Assembly: GCF_014191605.1 (NCBI RefSeq)
Contig: NZ_JACHWU010000002.1
Location: forward strand, 1-64,000
DNA: 64,000 nucleotides
From: Prauserella isguenensis
GTDB lineage: Bacteria; Actinomycetota; Actinomycetes; Mycobacteriales; Pseudonocardiaceae
Direction: 5' to 3'
The notes below the pieces were generated by a model. It was not told where the DNA came from, searched no databases, and worked only from the letters and a program-made list of their open reading frames with translations. This document shows, one piece after another, positions 1-8,841 of this stretch (position 1 is its first letter; the number at the start of each line of letters is the position of its first letter). Position numbers and translations under genes: made by a program.

Positions 1-123
1 CTGGATCTGTTGCGGCCGATCTATGCGCAGACGGCGGCCTATGGCCACTTCGGCCGTCCGGATGCGAACCTGCCGTGGGAGAACACCAACCGCGCCGACG
101 ACCTGCTCCGCAGCGTCGGCTGA
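1..123 (+). CDS. metK: S-adenosylmethionine synthase, C-terminal end (partial)
   Basis: Only the last 40 codons are in the window; the frame is open from base 1 to the TGA at 121-123. The residues [13 protein letters not shown] followed by LPWENT are the conserved C-terminal end of MetK, which makes S-adenosylmethionine from methionine and ATP in the cytosol. A GC-rich hairpin follows 30 bp downstream, so the gene probably ends its transcript here. The position upstream of priA and fmt matches the mycobacterial order. Confidence 0.9.
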   Translation: MDLLRPIYAQTAAYGHFGRPDANLPWENTNRADDLLRSVG

Positions 124-152
124 CGCACCCCCGGCACCATCGACACGGCGGG

Positions 153-180
153 CGTGGCCGTCCGGGACCGGGCGGCCACG
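153..180 (+). terminator. hairpin terminator after metK
   Basis: Arms at 153-163 and 170-180 pair over 11 bp with one G-T pair around a 6-nt loop, followed by the T-rich stretch ttgctgtgtgtagttcct. This is the expected place for the metK terminator. Confidence 0.6.
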
Positions 181-250
181 TTGCTGTGTGTAGTTCCTTT
201 CGGCGTGAATTCAGGACACGCCGCCACCTGCCGCTCGTACGGGTGAGTGC

Positions 251-1423
251 GTGTCTTACGCTACGGAACTTGTGGTGAGCACGCAGGGAGAGCAAAACCC
301 GCCGTCCGGGGCCGGAGTCCCCGAGTCGGCGCCGCAGCCCGCGCGGGGCACCCGGTATCTCAGCTGGGACGCGATCCGCGTCCTCGGTATCGTCGCCGTC
401 CTGGCGTTCCACGCCACGTTCCTCACCCCGCACACGCTGCCCGGCTACGACATGCCGCCCGGGCCGTTCCAGATGGACTTCCCGTTCGGCGCGTCGCTGC
501 TGATCGTCATCTCCGGCTACTTCGCCGCGATGACCGTCGGCAGGAAACCGCCGCTGCGGTGGTGGCTACGACGACTCGCCCGGTTGTTGCCCGCGTTCTT
601 CGTGGCCGTGCTCGTCATCTTCGCGGCGAGCCTGCTGCTGCACCCGGACGGCTTCTACCGCCCGTCCTACACCGACCTCGTCGGCAACCTCGCCCTGCTG
701 CACAACCTGCTGGACGGTGTCGAGTACATCGACCGCGCCCACTGGACGGTGCCGATCCAGGTGTGCGGGTTCACCGCGATCGCGCTGCTGGCGTGGAAGG
801 GTCGGGTACACGGCCGGGCCGCCACGGCGGTCATGTGGGGTGTGCTGCTGGTGCCGCTCGCGCTGCGCTACGTGTTCATGGGGCCCGGCACGATCCCGCC
901 GGGATGGGTCAGCATGCTCATGGACGGCACCGGGCTGAGTCGGGCACACCTGCTGATCGCAGGCGTCGCCATCTTCCGCTGGTCGAAACAGCGGATGACC
1001 TTCACCCAACTGCTGCTGATGCTGGTCGCGGTGCTCATCGCGCACACGAAGCATCCGCCGCCCGGCGACTCCGTCGTGGCGTTCGCGGTGTCGCTGGTGC
1101 TCATCAGCGTGGCGGCCTACCAGCCGGTGTGGGACGCGCCGCTACTGACGAACCTCGCCCGGCCGATCCGCTGGCTGGGCGGCATCTCGTACGGCGTGTA
1201 CCTGATGCACTACGTCATGGGCTCGCTCGTCGCGCGGCACCTGGCCGACCTGGGGGTGCCCTGGTTCGGCTGGGTCCCGGCGTACGTCGCGGTCGCGGTG
1301 CTGCTCGGCTGGGCGCTGACGCGATGGGTGGAGCAACCCGCGTTCACCCTGCTGAACCGCGGTATCGACGCGCTCCCGTCGCGGACGCCGACGGCGTCGG
1401 CCGCAGCGCGCACCGGAGGGTGA
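251..1423 (+). CDS. acyltransferase family 3 membrane protein
   Basis: A 390-residue polytopic membrane protein with the pattern of the OafA/YrhL-type acyltransferase 3 family: LSWDAIRVLGIVAVLAFHA at the first membrane helix (conserved His at about residue 56), the SGYFAAM segment, about ten hydrophobic helices, and the late motif RWLGGISYGVYLMHY. Members transfer acyl groups to sugars, lipids or antibiotics at the membrane; the substrate cannot be read from sequence. The GTG at 251 is used; an in-frame GTG at 275 would remove eight residues and is equally possible. It lies alone between metK and priA on the same strand. Confidence 0.8.
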   Translation: MSYATELVVSTQGEQNPPSGAGVPESAPQPARGTRYLSWDAIRVLGIVAVLAFHATFLTPHTLPGYDMPPGPFQMDFPFGASLLIVISGYFAAMTVGRKPPLRWWLRRLARLLPAFFVAVLVIFAASLLLHPDGFYRPSYTDLVGNLALLHNLLDGVEYIDRAHWTVPIQVCGFTAIALLAWKGRVHGRAATAVMWGVLLVPLALRYVFMGPGTIPPGWVSMLMDGTGLSRAHLLIAGVAIFRWSKQRMTFTQLLLMLVAVLIAHTKHPPPGDSVVAFAVSLVLISVAAYQPVWDAPLLTNLARPIRWLGGISYGVYLMHYVMGSLVARHLADLGVPWFGWVPAYVAVAVLLGWALTRWVEQPAFTLLNRGIDALPSRTPTASAAARTGG

Positions 1424-1448
1424 GCACCGCTCTGGTAAAGAAGACGGC

Positions 1449-3758
1449 GTGAGCGGCCCTGAACCGACCCCGTTGTGGGATCTGGACGACCTGCCCGAGC
1501 CGAAGCCGGGCGCGTCCCCGTCCGGCGCGTCCGGAGGCACGGCGCGTAGCGGCAAGGGGGCCGACGGCGGTGCGGGGCGGCAGACCGCTCGTGGCAAGGG
1601 CACCAGCGGCGGGAAGAGCGGCACCGGCGGGAAGCGCAGCACCAAGGGCCGTAAACGGCCCGCGGAGCGCGACCCGATCGCCCGCGTGGCCGTCGACGTG
1701 CCGCTGCCGCATCTGGACCGCACGTTCGACTATCAGGTCCCGGCCGAGCTCGACGAGCGCGCCGTCGCGGGCTGCCGCGTGCGCGTGCGGTTCGCGGGCC
1801 AGCTGGTCGACGGCTTCCTCGTCGAACGCGCCGCGACGACCGAGCACCGCGGCAGGCTCGCCTTCCTCGAACGGGCCGTCTCCAGCGAGGTCGTCCTCAC
1901 CCCGCGGCTGGCCACGCTGTGCCGGGCGGTAGCCGACCGCTACGGCGGCACGTTCATGGACGTCGCCCGGTTGGCGATCCCGCCACGGCACGCCACCGTC
2001 GAGGCCGAGGAGACGGCGCCGGGTGGTGGCACGGACACCGGCAGGGGCGGTGAGCCGGACCCGGCGAACTCCGGCACCGAAGCCCCTGACGCAGGGATCT
2101 CCGGCACAGGGATCTCCGGCACGGGGGTCTCCGACACCGCAGAGGCCGAATCCGTGGACTCCGACGCGGCGACCCGGCCCGACGCGGCCGCGTGGGAGCG
2201 GTACCAATGGGGCCCGTCGTACGTCGGTGCGCTGGCCGCGGGGCGTGTGGCCAACGCGGTCTGGCAGGCGCTGCCGGGGGAGGACTGGCCCCGGCGGCTC
2301 GCCGAGCTGGCCGCCACCGTGGCCGCTGCGGGACGGGGCGCCGTGCTCGTCGTGCCCGACCACCGGGACGTGACGCGGCTGGCGGCCGCATGCGCCGAGC
2401 TGGCCGGCCCGGACGCGGTGACCGCGCTGTCGGCCGACCTGGGGCCCGCTGAGCGGTACCGCCGCTGGCTGGCGGTGAAACGCGGCGCGGTACGCATCGT
2501 CGTCGGCACACGTGCCGGCATGTTCGCCCCGGTGTCCGAGCCCGCGCTGTACGTGGTGTGGGACGACGGCGACGACCTGCACGTCGATCCGCACATGCCG
2601 TATCCGCAGGTACGGGACGTGCTGATGCTGCGCGCACATACCGACCGTGCGTCGCTGCTGGTCGCCGGGTTCGCCCGGACCGCCGAGGCGCAGTTGCTGC
2701 TGGAATCCGGCTGGGCGCAGCCACTCGTGGCGCCCCGCGAACAGCTGCGTTCGCGGGCCCCACGGGTCACGCCGACCGGTGAGGACTTCGACGTCGCGCG
2801 CGACGAGGCCGCGCACGCCGCCCGGTTGCCCGCTGTGGCGTTCGAAGCCGCGCGGGCGGGCCTGAAGGCCGGTGCTCCGGTGCTGGTGCAGGTGCCGCGC
2901 CGGGGCTACGTGCCCGGGCTCGCGTGTGCGCACTGCCGCACGCGCGCCCGCTGCCGGCACTGTGCCGGGCCGCTCGCCCTGCCCGGCGGGGGCGAGGCCG
3001 GGTCGCCACGGTGCCGGTGGTGCGGGGTGACCGACGCGGCGTTCCGCTGCTCGGCGTGCGGATCGGTGCGGCTGCGTGCGGTCGTCGTCGGGTCGAAACG
3101 AACCGCCGAGGAACTGGGCAGGGCCTTCGCCGGCGCTCCGGTGCGGACGTCGGGAGGCGGCGAGGTGCTGGACACGGTGCCCGCCGTGCCCGCGATCGTC
3201 GTCGCGACGCCGGGTGCCGAACCGGTCGCCGACGGAGGGTACGGAGCCGCGCTGCTGCTCGACGGCTGGGCGCTGCTGGGCAGACAGGATCTGCGCGCGT
3301 CCGAGGAGGCGCTGCGCCGATGGATGGCGGCCGCCGCGCTGGTGCGGCCTGCCACCGAGGGCGGGCGGGTGATCGTCGGCGCGGAGGCGGGCGTGCCCGT
3401 GGTGCAGGCGCTGGTCCGATGGGACCCGGGCTGGCTCGCGGCCTCGGAGCTCGCCGAACGCCGGGAGCTCGGCTTCCCACCCGCCGTGCGGATGGCGAGC
3501 CTCGACGGTTCGCCGGACGCCCTCGCCGCGGCACTCGACGAGCTCGAACCGCCCGACAGTGCGGAGGTCCTGGGCCCGGTGCCGCTCGGCGAGGTCGACG
3601 AGGACGGCAACGCCGAACGCGAACGGGCGCTGGTGCGCGTGCCGCGGGGCGACGGGCGCGCGCTCGCCGCCGCGGTCCACACGCTCAACGCCGTCAGGGG
3701 AGCCCGCAAGGAGGACGACCCCGTACGGACCCGCCTCGACCCCCTCGACCTCATCTGA
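1449..3758 (+). CDS. priA: PriA-like primosomal protein N' without helicase motifs
   Basis: A 769-residue protein in the priA position (upstream of fmt). After a basic, Gly/Lys-rich N-terminal tail (about 1-75) comes the PriA 3'-DNA-binding start VDVPLPHLDRTFDYQVP. The zinc-binding block is kept: CAHCRTRARCRHC near 493-505, then CRWC and CSAC. The ATPase parts are not: no Walker A can be seen where PriA has GxTGSGKT (here ALAAGRVANAVW), and the DEEH box is WDDGDDLHVD near 370. Actinobacterial PriA proteins are known to lack detectable helicase domains, so this is probably a structural replication-restart factor. An insert at about 185-245 contains a 5-residue repeat (GISGT). Confidence 0.85.
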   Translation: MSGPEPTPLWDLDDLPEPKPGASPSGASGGTARSGKGADGGAGRQTARGKGTSGGKSGTGGKRSTKGRKRPAERDPIARVAVDVPLPHLDRTFDYQVPAELDERAVAGCRVRVRFAGQLVDGFLVERAATTEHRGRLAFLERAVSSEVVLTPRLATLCRAVADRYGGTFMDVARLAIPPRHATVEAEETAPGGGTDTGRGGEPDPANSGTEAPDAGISGTGISGTGVSDTAEAESVDSDAATRPDAAAWERYQWGPSYVGALAAGRVANAVWQALPGEDWPRRLAELAATVAAAGRGAVLVVPDHRDVTRLAAACAELAGPDAVTALSADLGPAERYRRWLAVKRGAVRIVVGTRAGMFAPVSEPALYVVWDDGDDLHVDPHMPYPQVRDVLMLRAHTDRASLLVAGFARTAEAQLLLESGWAQPLVAPREQLRSRAPRVTPTGEDFDVARDEAAHAARLPAVAFEAARAGLKAGAPVLVQVPRRGYVPGLACAHCRTRARCRHCAGPLALPGGGEAGSPRCRWCGVTDAAFRCSACGSVRLRAVVVGSKRTAEELGRAFAGAPVRTSGGGEVLDTVPAVPAIVVATPGAEPVADGGYGAALLLDGWALLGRQDLRASEEALRRWMAAAALVRPATEGGRVIVGAEAGVPVVQALVRWDPGWLAASELAERRELGFPPAVRMASLDGSPDALAAALDELEPPDSAEVLGPVPLGEVDEDGNAERERALVRVPRGDGRALAAAVHTLNAVRGARKEDDPVRTRLDPLDLI
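2094..2138. repeat. 15-bp in-frame tandem repeat inside priA
   Basis: Three 15-bp units (gggatctccggcaca, gggatctccggcacg, ggggtctccgacacc) encode GISGT-GISGT-GVSDT in a non-conserved insert of PriA. The frame is kept, so copy-number change would only lengthen a flexible linker. Confidence 0.75.
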
Positions 3759-3774
3759 CGCGCGGGTGGAGCTC

Positions 3775-3780
3775 TAGACT
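3775..3780 (+). promoter_or_regulatory. -10 box TAGACT for a leaderless transcript into fmt
   Basis: TAGACT lies 7 nt upstream of an ATG at 3788, which puts the expected transcript start at or next to that ATG. It implies a leaderless mRNA beginning with the short leader ORF that overlaps fmt. Confidence 0.5.
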
Positions 3781-3787
3781 GGCGAGG

Positions 3788-3823
3788 ATGATCGCACCGC
3801 TGACCCGTGCGGGCGGCCGATGA
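3788..3823 (+). CDS. 11-codon leader ORF coupled to fmt
   Basis: ATG at 3788 opens an 11-residue frame, [11 protein letters not shown], whose TGA at 3821-3823 overlaps the fmt ATG at 3820 as ATGA. The ATG is 7 nt behind a TAGACT box, so it may be the 5' end of the mRNA, and fmt has no clear Shine-Dalgarno of its own. The arrangement looks like translational coupling: ribosomes load on the leaderless start, end at TGA and restart on fmt. This is inference from spacing; the peptide itself resembles nothing I recognise. Confidence 0.45.
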   Translation: MIAPLTRAGGR

Positions 3824-4755
3824 GGCTCGTCTTCGCCGGCACACCGGAACCCGCCGTCCCCGCGCTCCGCGCACTGCTCGCCTCGCGGCACGACGTCGTC
3901 GCCGTCGTCACCCGCCCGGACGCCCCGGCGGGACGCGGCCGCAGGCTCGTGCGCTCACCCGTCGGCGCGCTGGCCGACGAACACGGGATCGAGGTCCTCA
4001 CCCCGGCCCGCGCGGACGACCCGCAGTTCCTGACGCGGCTCACCGAGCTGGCGCCCGACGCCTGCCCGGTGGTGGCCTACGGCGCGCTGCTGAAACAGCA
4101 CGCGCTCGACGTCCCCGCGCACGGCTGGGTCAACCTGCACTTCTCGCTGCTGCCCGCGTGGCGTGGTGCGGCTCCGGTGCAGGCGGCCGTCGGCGCGGGC
4201 GACGAGTACACGGGCGCGTCGACGTTCCGCATCGTGCCCGAACTCGACGCCGGGCCCGTGTTCGGCGTGGTGACGGAGAAGATCGGCCCCACCGACACCG
4301 CGGGGGCGCTGCTGGGCAGGCTCGCCGAGTCGGGCGCCGCGCTCATGGTGTCCACGATGGACGGCATCGAGGACGGCAGCGTCACCGCGGTGCCGCAGCC
4401 CGCCGACGGCGTTACCTACGCACCCAAGGTCACCGTCGAGGACGCACGGGTGCGTTTCGATCGGCCCGCGCTCGCCGTCGACCGGCACATCCGTGCGGTG
4501 ACGCCGGAACCCGGCGCGTGGGCGGAGTTCCGCGGCGCACGGTGCAAACTCGGCCCGATCCGGCCGCTCGGTGCCGACTCCGGCGCGCCCGAGCTGGCTC
4601 CCGGGCAGCTCCTGGTGGAGCGCAAGCGTGTACTGGCGGGCACCGTCACCGCACCCGTCGAACTGGGCGAGGTGCAGGCACAGGGCAAGAAACGCATGGC
4701 GGCGACCGACTGGGCCCGCGGCACGAGAATCGAGCACGGGGAGCGCCTCACATGA
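3820..4755 (+). CDS. fmt: methionyl-tRNA formyltransferase
   Basis: A full-length 311-residue Fmt, which formylates initiator Met-tRNA with 10-formyltetrahydrofolate. It starts [20 protein letters not shown]. The catalytic set is present: Asn105 and His107 in [18 protein letters not shown] and Asp143 in ELDAGPV. The C-terminal OB-fold domain begins near residue 205. The ATG at 3820 overlaps the stop of an 11-codon leader ORF, and the TGA overlaps the rsmB ATG, so the genes are coupled. Confidence 0.95.
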   Translation: MRLVFAGTPEPAVPALRALLASRHDVVAVVTRPDAPAGRGRRLVRSPVGALADEHGIEVLTPARADDPQFLTRLTELAPDACPVVAYGALLKQHALDVPAHGWVNLHFSLLPAWRGAAPVQAAVGAGDEYTGASTFRIVPELDAGPVFGVVTEKIGPTDTAGALLGRLAESGAALMVSTMDGIEDGSVTAVPQPADGVTYAPKVTVEDARVRFDRPALAVDRHIRAVTPEPGAWAEFRGARCKLGPIRPLGADSGAPELAPGQLLVERKRVLAGTVTAPVELGEVQAQGKKRMAATDWARGTRIEHGERLT

Positions 4756-6332
4756 GCGACGACGGAACCGGCCGCGGCGGCAGCGGCGGCACGGGTGGCA
4801 ACGGCGGTGGTAACGGCGGCCGCGGTGGTCACCGAGGCGGCGGCAGGGGCGGCAACGGCGGCGCGGGCGGCCGCGGGAGGAGCCGCGGCGGCAGGCCCCA
4901 GGACGACCGGCAACGCAGGCAGGGCGGCAGGCCGGACCGCGGCAGGCGGCCGGCGCCGCGGAAGGAGGGACCGCGCAAACCACCGGTCGACGACCCGCCG
5001 CGGCGGGTGGCGTTCGACGTGCTGCGTGCCGTCAGCGAGCGTGACGCCTACGCGAACCTGATCCTGCCGGAGCTGTTGCGGCAGCGGCGGGTGTCCGGCC
5101 GCGACGCCGCGCTGGCGACCGAGCTCACCTACGGCACAGCGCGCGCCGCGGGGCTGCTCGACGAGATCATCGCGTCCTGCGTGGACCGTCCGCTGTCCGA
5201 GGTGGACGCTGCGGTGCTCGACGGGCTCCGGCTGGGTGCGTACCAGCTGCTGCGGACCAGGATCCCGCCGCACGCGGCCGTGGACTCGGCGGTCGAGCTC
5301 GTCCGCGACGTCGCCGGTTCGCACGTCGCCGGGTTCGTCAACGCGGTGCTGCGCAAGGTGTCCGACCACGACGAACAGACGTGGGTCGAACGCCTCGCCC
5401 CCGACGCCGAGACCGACCGGATCGGCAACCTCGCGATGCGCACCGCCCACCCGCGGTGGATCGCGCGCGCGTTCGCCGAAGCGCTCGGCGACACCGGCGA
5501 CGAGCTGGCGGCGGCCCTCGGCGCCGACGACGCGCGGCCCGAGGTGCATCTGCTCGCGCGGCCGGGGGAGATCAGCGCGGACGAACTCGCCGCCATCACC
5601 GGCGGCGACGTCGCGCCGTACTCGCCCTACGGCGTGCACCTGCCCGCCGGCAGCGGCGATCTGGCCGCGTCGGAACCGCTGAAGGAACACCTCGCGGCGG
5701 TCCAGGACGAGGGCAGTCAGCTGGTCACGCTCGCCGCCGTGGAGGCGCCCGTCGACGGGACGGACGCGCGCTGGCTCGACCTGTGCGCGGGACCCGGCGG
5801 AAAGGCGACCCTCCTCGGTTGTCTGGCGGCGACCGCGGAGCACGAGGTGGCCGTCGACGCCGTCGAGATCGCCGACCACCGCGCACGCCTCATCGAGAAG
5901 GCCGTCGACGGCCTGCCCGTGACCGTTCACAGGGCCGACGGCCGCGATCCGGGGCTGGAGGGCGGTTACGACCGGGTACTCGTCGACGCGCCCTGCAGCG
6001 GACTCGGCGCCCTGCGACGCCGCCCGGAATCCCGCTGGCGCAGGCAGCAGAGCGACGTCGCCGACCTGACGAAACTGCAGGCCGAACTCCTCGAATCGGC
6101 GTTCCGGCTCGTGCGGCCCGGCGGCATCGTGGCCTACGTGGTGTGCTCGCCGCACTTGGCGGAGACGGAGGGATCGTTCACCACCGCTGTCCGGCGCGCC
6201 GGGGCCGAGACCGTCGACGCGCGGGAGCTCTTCCCGGGCGTGCCGCACCTCGGCGACGGCCCGACGGTGCAGCTGTGGCCGCACCGGCACGGCACCGACG
6301 CCATGTTCTGCGGGCTCGCCCGCGCCACATGA
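4752..6332 (+). CDS. rsmB: 16S rRNA cytosine-C5 methyltransferase RsmB (Fmu/Sun) with Gly/Arg-rich N-terminal tail
   Basis: 526 residues. The N-terminal 75 or so are an RGG/GGR-rich, disordered-looking tail. From about 80 to 215 there is a NusB-like RNA-binding domain ([26 protein letters not shown]), then a Rossmann-type methyltransferase: SAM motif [14 protein letters not shown] at about 342, [15 protein letters not shown] near 413 and [12 protein letters not shown] near 461, which supply the two cysteines of m5C methyltransferases. It methylates C967 (E. coli numbering) of 16S rRNA. The ATG at 4752 overlaps the fmt stop (ATGA), matching the fmt-fmu pair of other actinobacteria. The tail is longer and more regular than usual. 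Confidence 0.9.
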   Translation: MSDDGTGRGGSGGTGGNGGGNGGRGGHRGGGRGGNGGAGGRGRSRGGRPQDDRQRRQGGRPDRGRRPAPRKEGPRKPPVDDPPRRVAFDVLRAVSERDAYANLILPELLRQRRVSGRDAALATELTYGTARAAGLLDEIIASCVDRPLSEVDAAVLDGLRLGAYQLLRTRIPPHAAVDSAVELVRDVAGSHVAGFVNAVLRKVSDHDEQTWVERLAPDAETDRIGNLAMRTAHPRWIARAFAEALGDTGDELAAALGADDARPEVHLLARPGEISADELAAITGGDVAPYSPYGVHLPAGSGDLAASEPLKEHLAAVQDEGSQLVTLAAVEAPVDGTDARWLDLCAGPGGKATLLGCLAATAEHEVAVDAVEIADHRARLIEKAVDGLPVTVHRADGRDPGLEGGYDRVLVDAPCSGLGALRRRPESRWRRQQSDVADLTKLQAELLESAFRLVRPGGIVAYVVCSPHLAETEGSFTTAVRRAGAETVDARELFPGVPHLGDGPTVQLWPHRHGTDAMFCGLARAT

Positions 6333-6877
6333 CCGGCGTGGCGGCGCCCGGCGGGAGCGCTCCGCCGGGCACGGAACGCGGGTGCCTCGGGCTGGTCGCG
6401 TCGGCCTGCAGCGGGGTGCAGACCCGGCTGGCGGCCGAACTGGCCGAACCGGCGGCCGCGCGGGGCTGGCGGCTGGCGATCACGCTGACGCCCACCGCGG
6501 CGTCGTGGTTCGACGATCGGGCGCTCGCGCGTCTGCAGGCCACGACCGACCTCGACGTCCGGTGGACCTCGCGCACCCCCGATGTGCCGCGTCCGCATCC
6601 GGACCCCGAGGCGTTCGTCTTCGCGCCGGCCGGTGCGGGTTCAGTGGCGAAGCTCGCACTGGGACTGGCCGACAACCAGGCGCTGACCGTGCTCGGCGAC
6701 GCCGTGGGTGTGGTCCCGATGGCCGTCGGCCACCGGGTACAGCCCACCCGGCCCGCGCATCCCGCCTGGCAGGGCCATCTCGACACGCTGGCGGGTGCCG
6801 GCGTGCGCGTCACCGGCCTCGGTGACACTCCGTGGACCGGCGTGCTGGACCGACTGCTCCGGGACGCTCACCGGTGA
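6329..6877 (+). CDS. flavoprotein-domain protein (PPC decarboxylase-like)
   Basis: 182 residues; the ATG at 6329 overlaps the rsmB stop (ATGA). The start LGLVASACSGVQTRLAAELAEPAAARGWRLAI and the late FAPAGAGSVAKLALGLADNQALTVL resemble the flavoprotein fold shared by phosphopantothenoylcysteine decarboxylase and related FMN enzymes; the second segment corresponds to the place where that family has APAxxNTxAK. The catalytic His of true PPC decarboxylases is not evident. Its place between rsmB and the riboflavin region fits a flavin-related role, but the reaction is unknown. Confidence 0.6.
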   Translation: MTGVAAPGGSAPPGTERGCLGLVASACSGVQTRLAAELAEPAAARGWRLAITLTPTAASWFDDRALARLQATTDLDVRWTSRTPDVPRPHPDPEAFVFAPAGAGSVAKLALGLADNQALTVLGDAVGVVPMAVGHRVQPTRPAHPAWQGHLDTLAGAGVRVTGLGDTPWTGVLDRLLRDAHR

Positions 6878-6896
6878 CGGTGCCGGCTGCTCCCCA

Positions 6897-6960
6897 TGAC
6901 GACTGCGCCGCGTGACGACTGCTCCCCGTGACGACTGCGCCGCGTGAACGCCGTTCCCGC
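6897..6960. repeat. 16-bp imperfect tandem repeat upstream of rpe
   Basis: Four consecutive 16-bp units start with tga: tgacgactgcgccgcg (6897), tgacgactgctccccg (6913), tgacgactgcgccgcg (6929) and tgaacgccgttcccgc (6945). Units 1 and 3 are identical. The array fills most of the gap before rpe and lies about 95 bp upstream of its predicted -10 box. Confidence 0.7.
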
Positions 6961-7053
6961 TGACCGCGGCGCCTCGTGGCCGCCTGCGGTGCGGCGAACG
7001 TCACGCCGGGTGACGGAAGGCCGCCCCGGGCGGCCACTGCGCGAGCGGCTGCC

Positions 7054-7059
7054 TAGGAT
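7054..7059 (+). promoter_or_regulatory. -10 box TAGGAT of rpe (leaderless)
   Basis: TAGGAT lies 7 nt before the rpe GTG at 7067, so the transcript would start at the start codon. No Shine-Dalgarno is visible, in keeping with a leaderless mRNA. Confidence 0.55.
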
Positions 7060-7066
7060 TCGCGGT

Positions 7067-7765
7067 GTGGCCTCTCAATCGCTTCGCCCGCTGATCGCAC
7101 CGAGCATCCTGTCCGCCGACTTCGCCCGTCTCGGCGAGGAGGTCGCGGCCGTCGCCCGCGACGGCGAGACCCGCGCCGACTGGGTGCACGTCGACGTCAT
7201 GGACAACCACTTCGTCCCGAACCTCACGCTCGGGCTCCCGGTCGTCGAGTCGCTGCGGAAGGTCGCCGACGTCCCGCTCGACTGCCACCTCATGATCGAG
7301 AACCCGGACAAATGGGCACCGGGCTACGCCGAGGCGGGTGCGTACAACGTGACCGTCCACGCCGAGGCGGCCCACGATCCGGTGATGCTGGCGAAGAACC
7401 TGCGCGCCGCCGGGGCAAAGGCGGGTCTTTCGGTCAAACCGGGCACGCCGCTCGAGGGCCACCTCGACACGCTCAAGCACTACGACACGCTGCTGGTCAT
7501 GTCGGTCGAACCGGGCTTCGGCGGCCAGTCGTTCATCCCCGACGTGCTCGAGAAGGTGCGCACCGCGCGACGCCTCGTCGACACCGGGCATCTGAGGCTC
7601 GTCGTCGAGATCGACGGCGGCATCAACGCCGACACGATCGAGCAGGCCGCCGAGGCGGGCGTCGACTGTTTCGTCGCCGGATCCGCGGTCTACGGTGCCG
7701 AGGACCCCGGCCGGGCCGTCGCGGCGCTGCGGGACCAGGCGGCCGGCGCGCGCCCGGCGCACTGA
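7067..7765 (+). CDS. rpe: ribulose-phosphate 3-epimerase
   Basis: 232 residues of a TIM-barrel epimerase that interconverts ribulose 5-phosphate and xylulose 5-phosphate. Visible motifs: [16 protein letters not shown] at the N-terminus, [16 protein letters not shown] at about 40 (metal-binding His/Asp), [23 protein letters not shown] at about 144 and [12 protein letters not shown] at about 180. The GTG at 7067 is chosen because it gives the family N-terminus and lies 7 nt behind TAGGAT; the frame is open further upstream but that extension is not family-like. It heads the riboflavin gene run, and its substrate ribulose 5-phosphate is also the substrate of RibB. Confidence 0.95.
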   Translation: MASQSLRPLIAPSILSADFARLGEEVAAVARDGETRADWVHVDVMDNHFVPNLTLGLPVVESLRKVADVPLDCHLMIENPDKWAPGYAEAGAYNVTVHAEAAHDPVMLAKNLRAAGAKAGLSVKPGTPLEGHLDTLKHYDTLLVMSVEPGFGGQSFIPDVLEKVRTARRLVDTGHLRLVVEIDGGINADTIEQAAEAGVDCFVAGSAVYGAEDPGRAVAALRDQAAGARPAH

Positions 7766-7814
7766 CGTGCCTGCGGGACCGGCCGGCCGCGACGCCGGGA
7801 CGGGCGCGGAATCC

Positions 7815-8840
7815 GTGACAGACGCGGAGGCGATGGCGGCCGCCCTCGCGCTGAGTGAGGACGTGCGGGGCACCACGAGTCCCAACCCGCCGGTCGGCGC
7901 GGTGATCGTCGACGGAGGGGGAGCGGTCGTGGGCCGCGGCGCCACCCGACCGCCGGGTGGCCCGCACGCCGAGGTCATGGCGCTGCGCGAGGCGGGGGAG
8001 CGGGCGCGGGGCGGCACCGCGTACGTGACGCTCGAACCGTGCGCCCACCGGGGCCGGACGCCGCCGTGTGCGCAGGCACTGCTGGATGTCGGCATCGCCA
8101 CGGTGCGCTACGCCGTCGCCGACCCCAACCCGCCCGCGGCCGGCGGCGCCGACCTGCTGCGCGCGGCGGGCGTCGACGTGGCTGGCGGGCTGCTGGCCGA
8201 CGACGTCGCGGGCGGGCCGCTGCGGGCGTGGCTGCACTCGGTGCGCACCGGCAGGCCGCACGTCACGTGGAAGTACGCCGCCACGCTCGACGGCCGCGTC
8301 GCCGCCGCCGACGGCACCAGCCGGTGGATCTCCGGCCCCGTCTCCCGCGCCGAGGTGCACCGCATCCGCGCGGCCGCGGACGCGGTCGTCGCCGGCACCG
8401 GAACCGTGCTGGCCGACGACGCGTGGCTCACCGTCCGCGACGCCGACGGGGGGCTCGCCGACCGTCGGCCGCTGCGCGTCGTCGTCGGCACGCGGGGCAT
8501 ACCGGAGACCGCCCGAGTGTTGGACGACGCGGCGCCGACGGTCCACCTGCGCACCCGCGACCCGCGGGACGTGCTGACGGACCTCGCCGAGCGTGGCGTG
8601 GTCGACGTCCTGCTCGAAGGCGGGCCGACCCTCGCGGGCGCCTTCGCCGAGGCGGGCGTGATCGACCGGATCGTGGGATACGTCGCGCCCGCACTGCTCG
8701 GCGCCGGGCCGACGGCGCTCGGTGCGGCCGGCGTGTCGACCATCACCGAAGCCCACCGGTGGCGTGTCGAAGGGGTCACCATGAGTGGGGACGACGTGCG
8801 GATCACGGCCGTACCGGCCGCCGGTGAAGGAGGACCCTGA
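7815..8840 (+). CDS. ribD: riboflavin biosynthesis deaminase/reductase RibD
   Basis: 341 residues: an N-terminal zinc deaminase (TSPNPPVGAVIV, HAEVMAL near 51, EPCAHRGRTPPC near 74 with the zinc ligands) and a C-terminal DHFR-like reductase (HVTWKYAATLDGRVAAADG, GTGTVLADD, DVLLEGGPTLAGAF). It converts the RibA product to 5-amino-6-ribitylamino-uracil phosphate. GTG 7815 gives the usual short N-terminus with a weak GGA before it; a GTG at 7767, one base after the rpe stop, would add 16 residues and would couple it to rpe. No FMN riboswitch was seen. Confidence 0.93.
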   Translation: MTDAEAMAAALALSEDVRGTTSPNPPVGAVIVDGGGAVVGRGATRPPGGPHAEVMALREAGERARGGTAYVTLEPCAHRGRTPPCAQALLDVGIATVRYAVADPNPPAAGGADLLRAAGVDVAGGLLADDVAGGPLRAWLHSVRTGRPHVTWKYAATLDGRVAAADGTSRWISGPVSRAEVHRIRAAADAVVAGTGTVLADDAWLTVRDADGGLADRRPLRVVVGTRGIPETARVLDDAAPTVHLRTRDPRDVLTDLAERGVVDVLLEGGPTLAGAFAEAGVIDRIVGYVAPALLGAGPTALGAAGVSTITEAHRWRVEGVTMSGDDVRITAVPAAGEGGP

Positions 8841-8841
8841 C

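Noticed and set aside
1344-3680. A minus-strand frame of about 780 codons opposite priA
   Set aside because: Antisense shadow of a real gene with the zinc motifs on the plus strand; no family-like segment.
4416-6290. A minus-strand frame of about 620 codons opposite rsmB
   Set aside because: Complement of the Gly/Arg tail and methyltransferase; no motif, no start signals.
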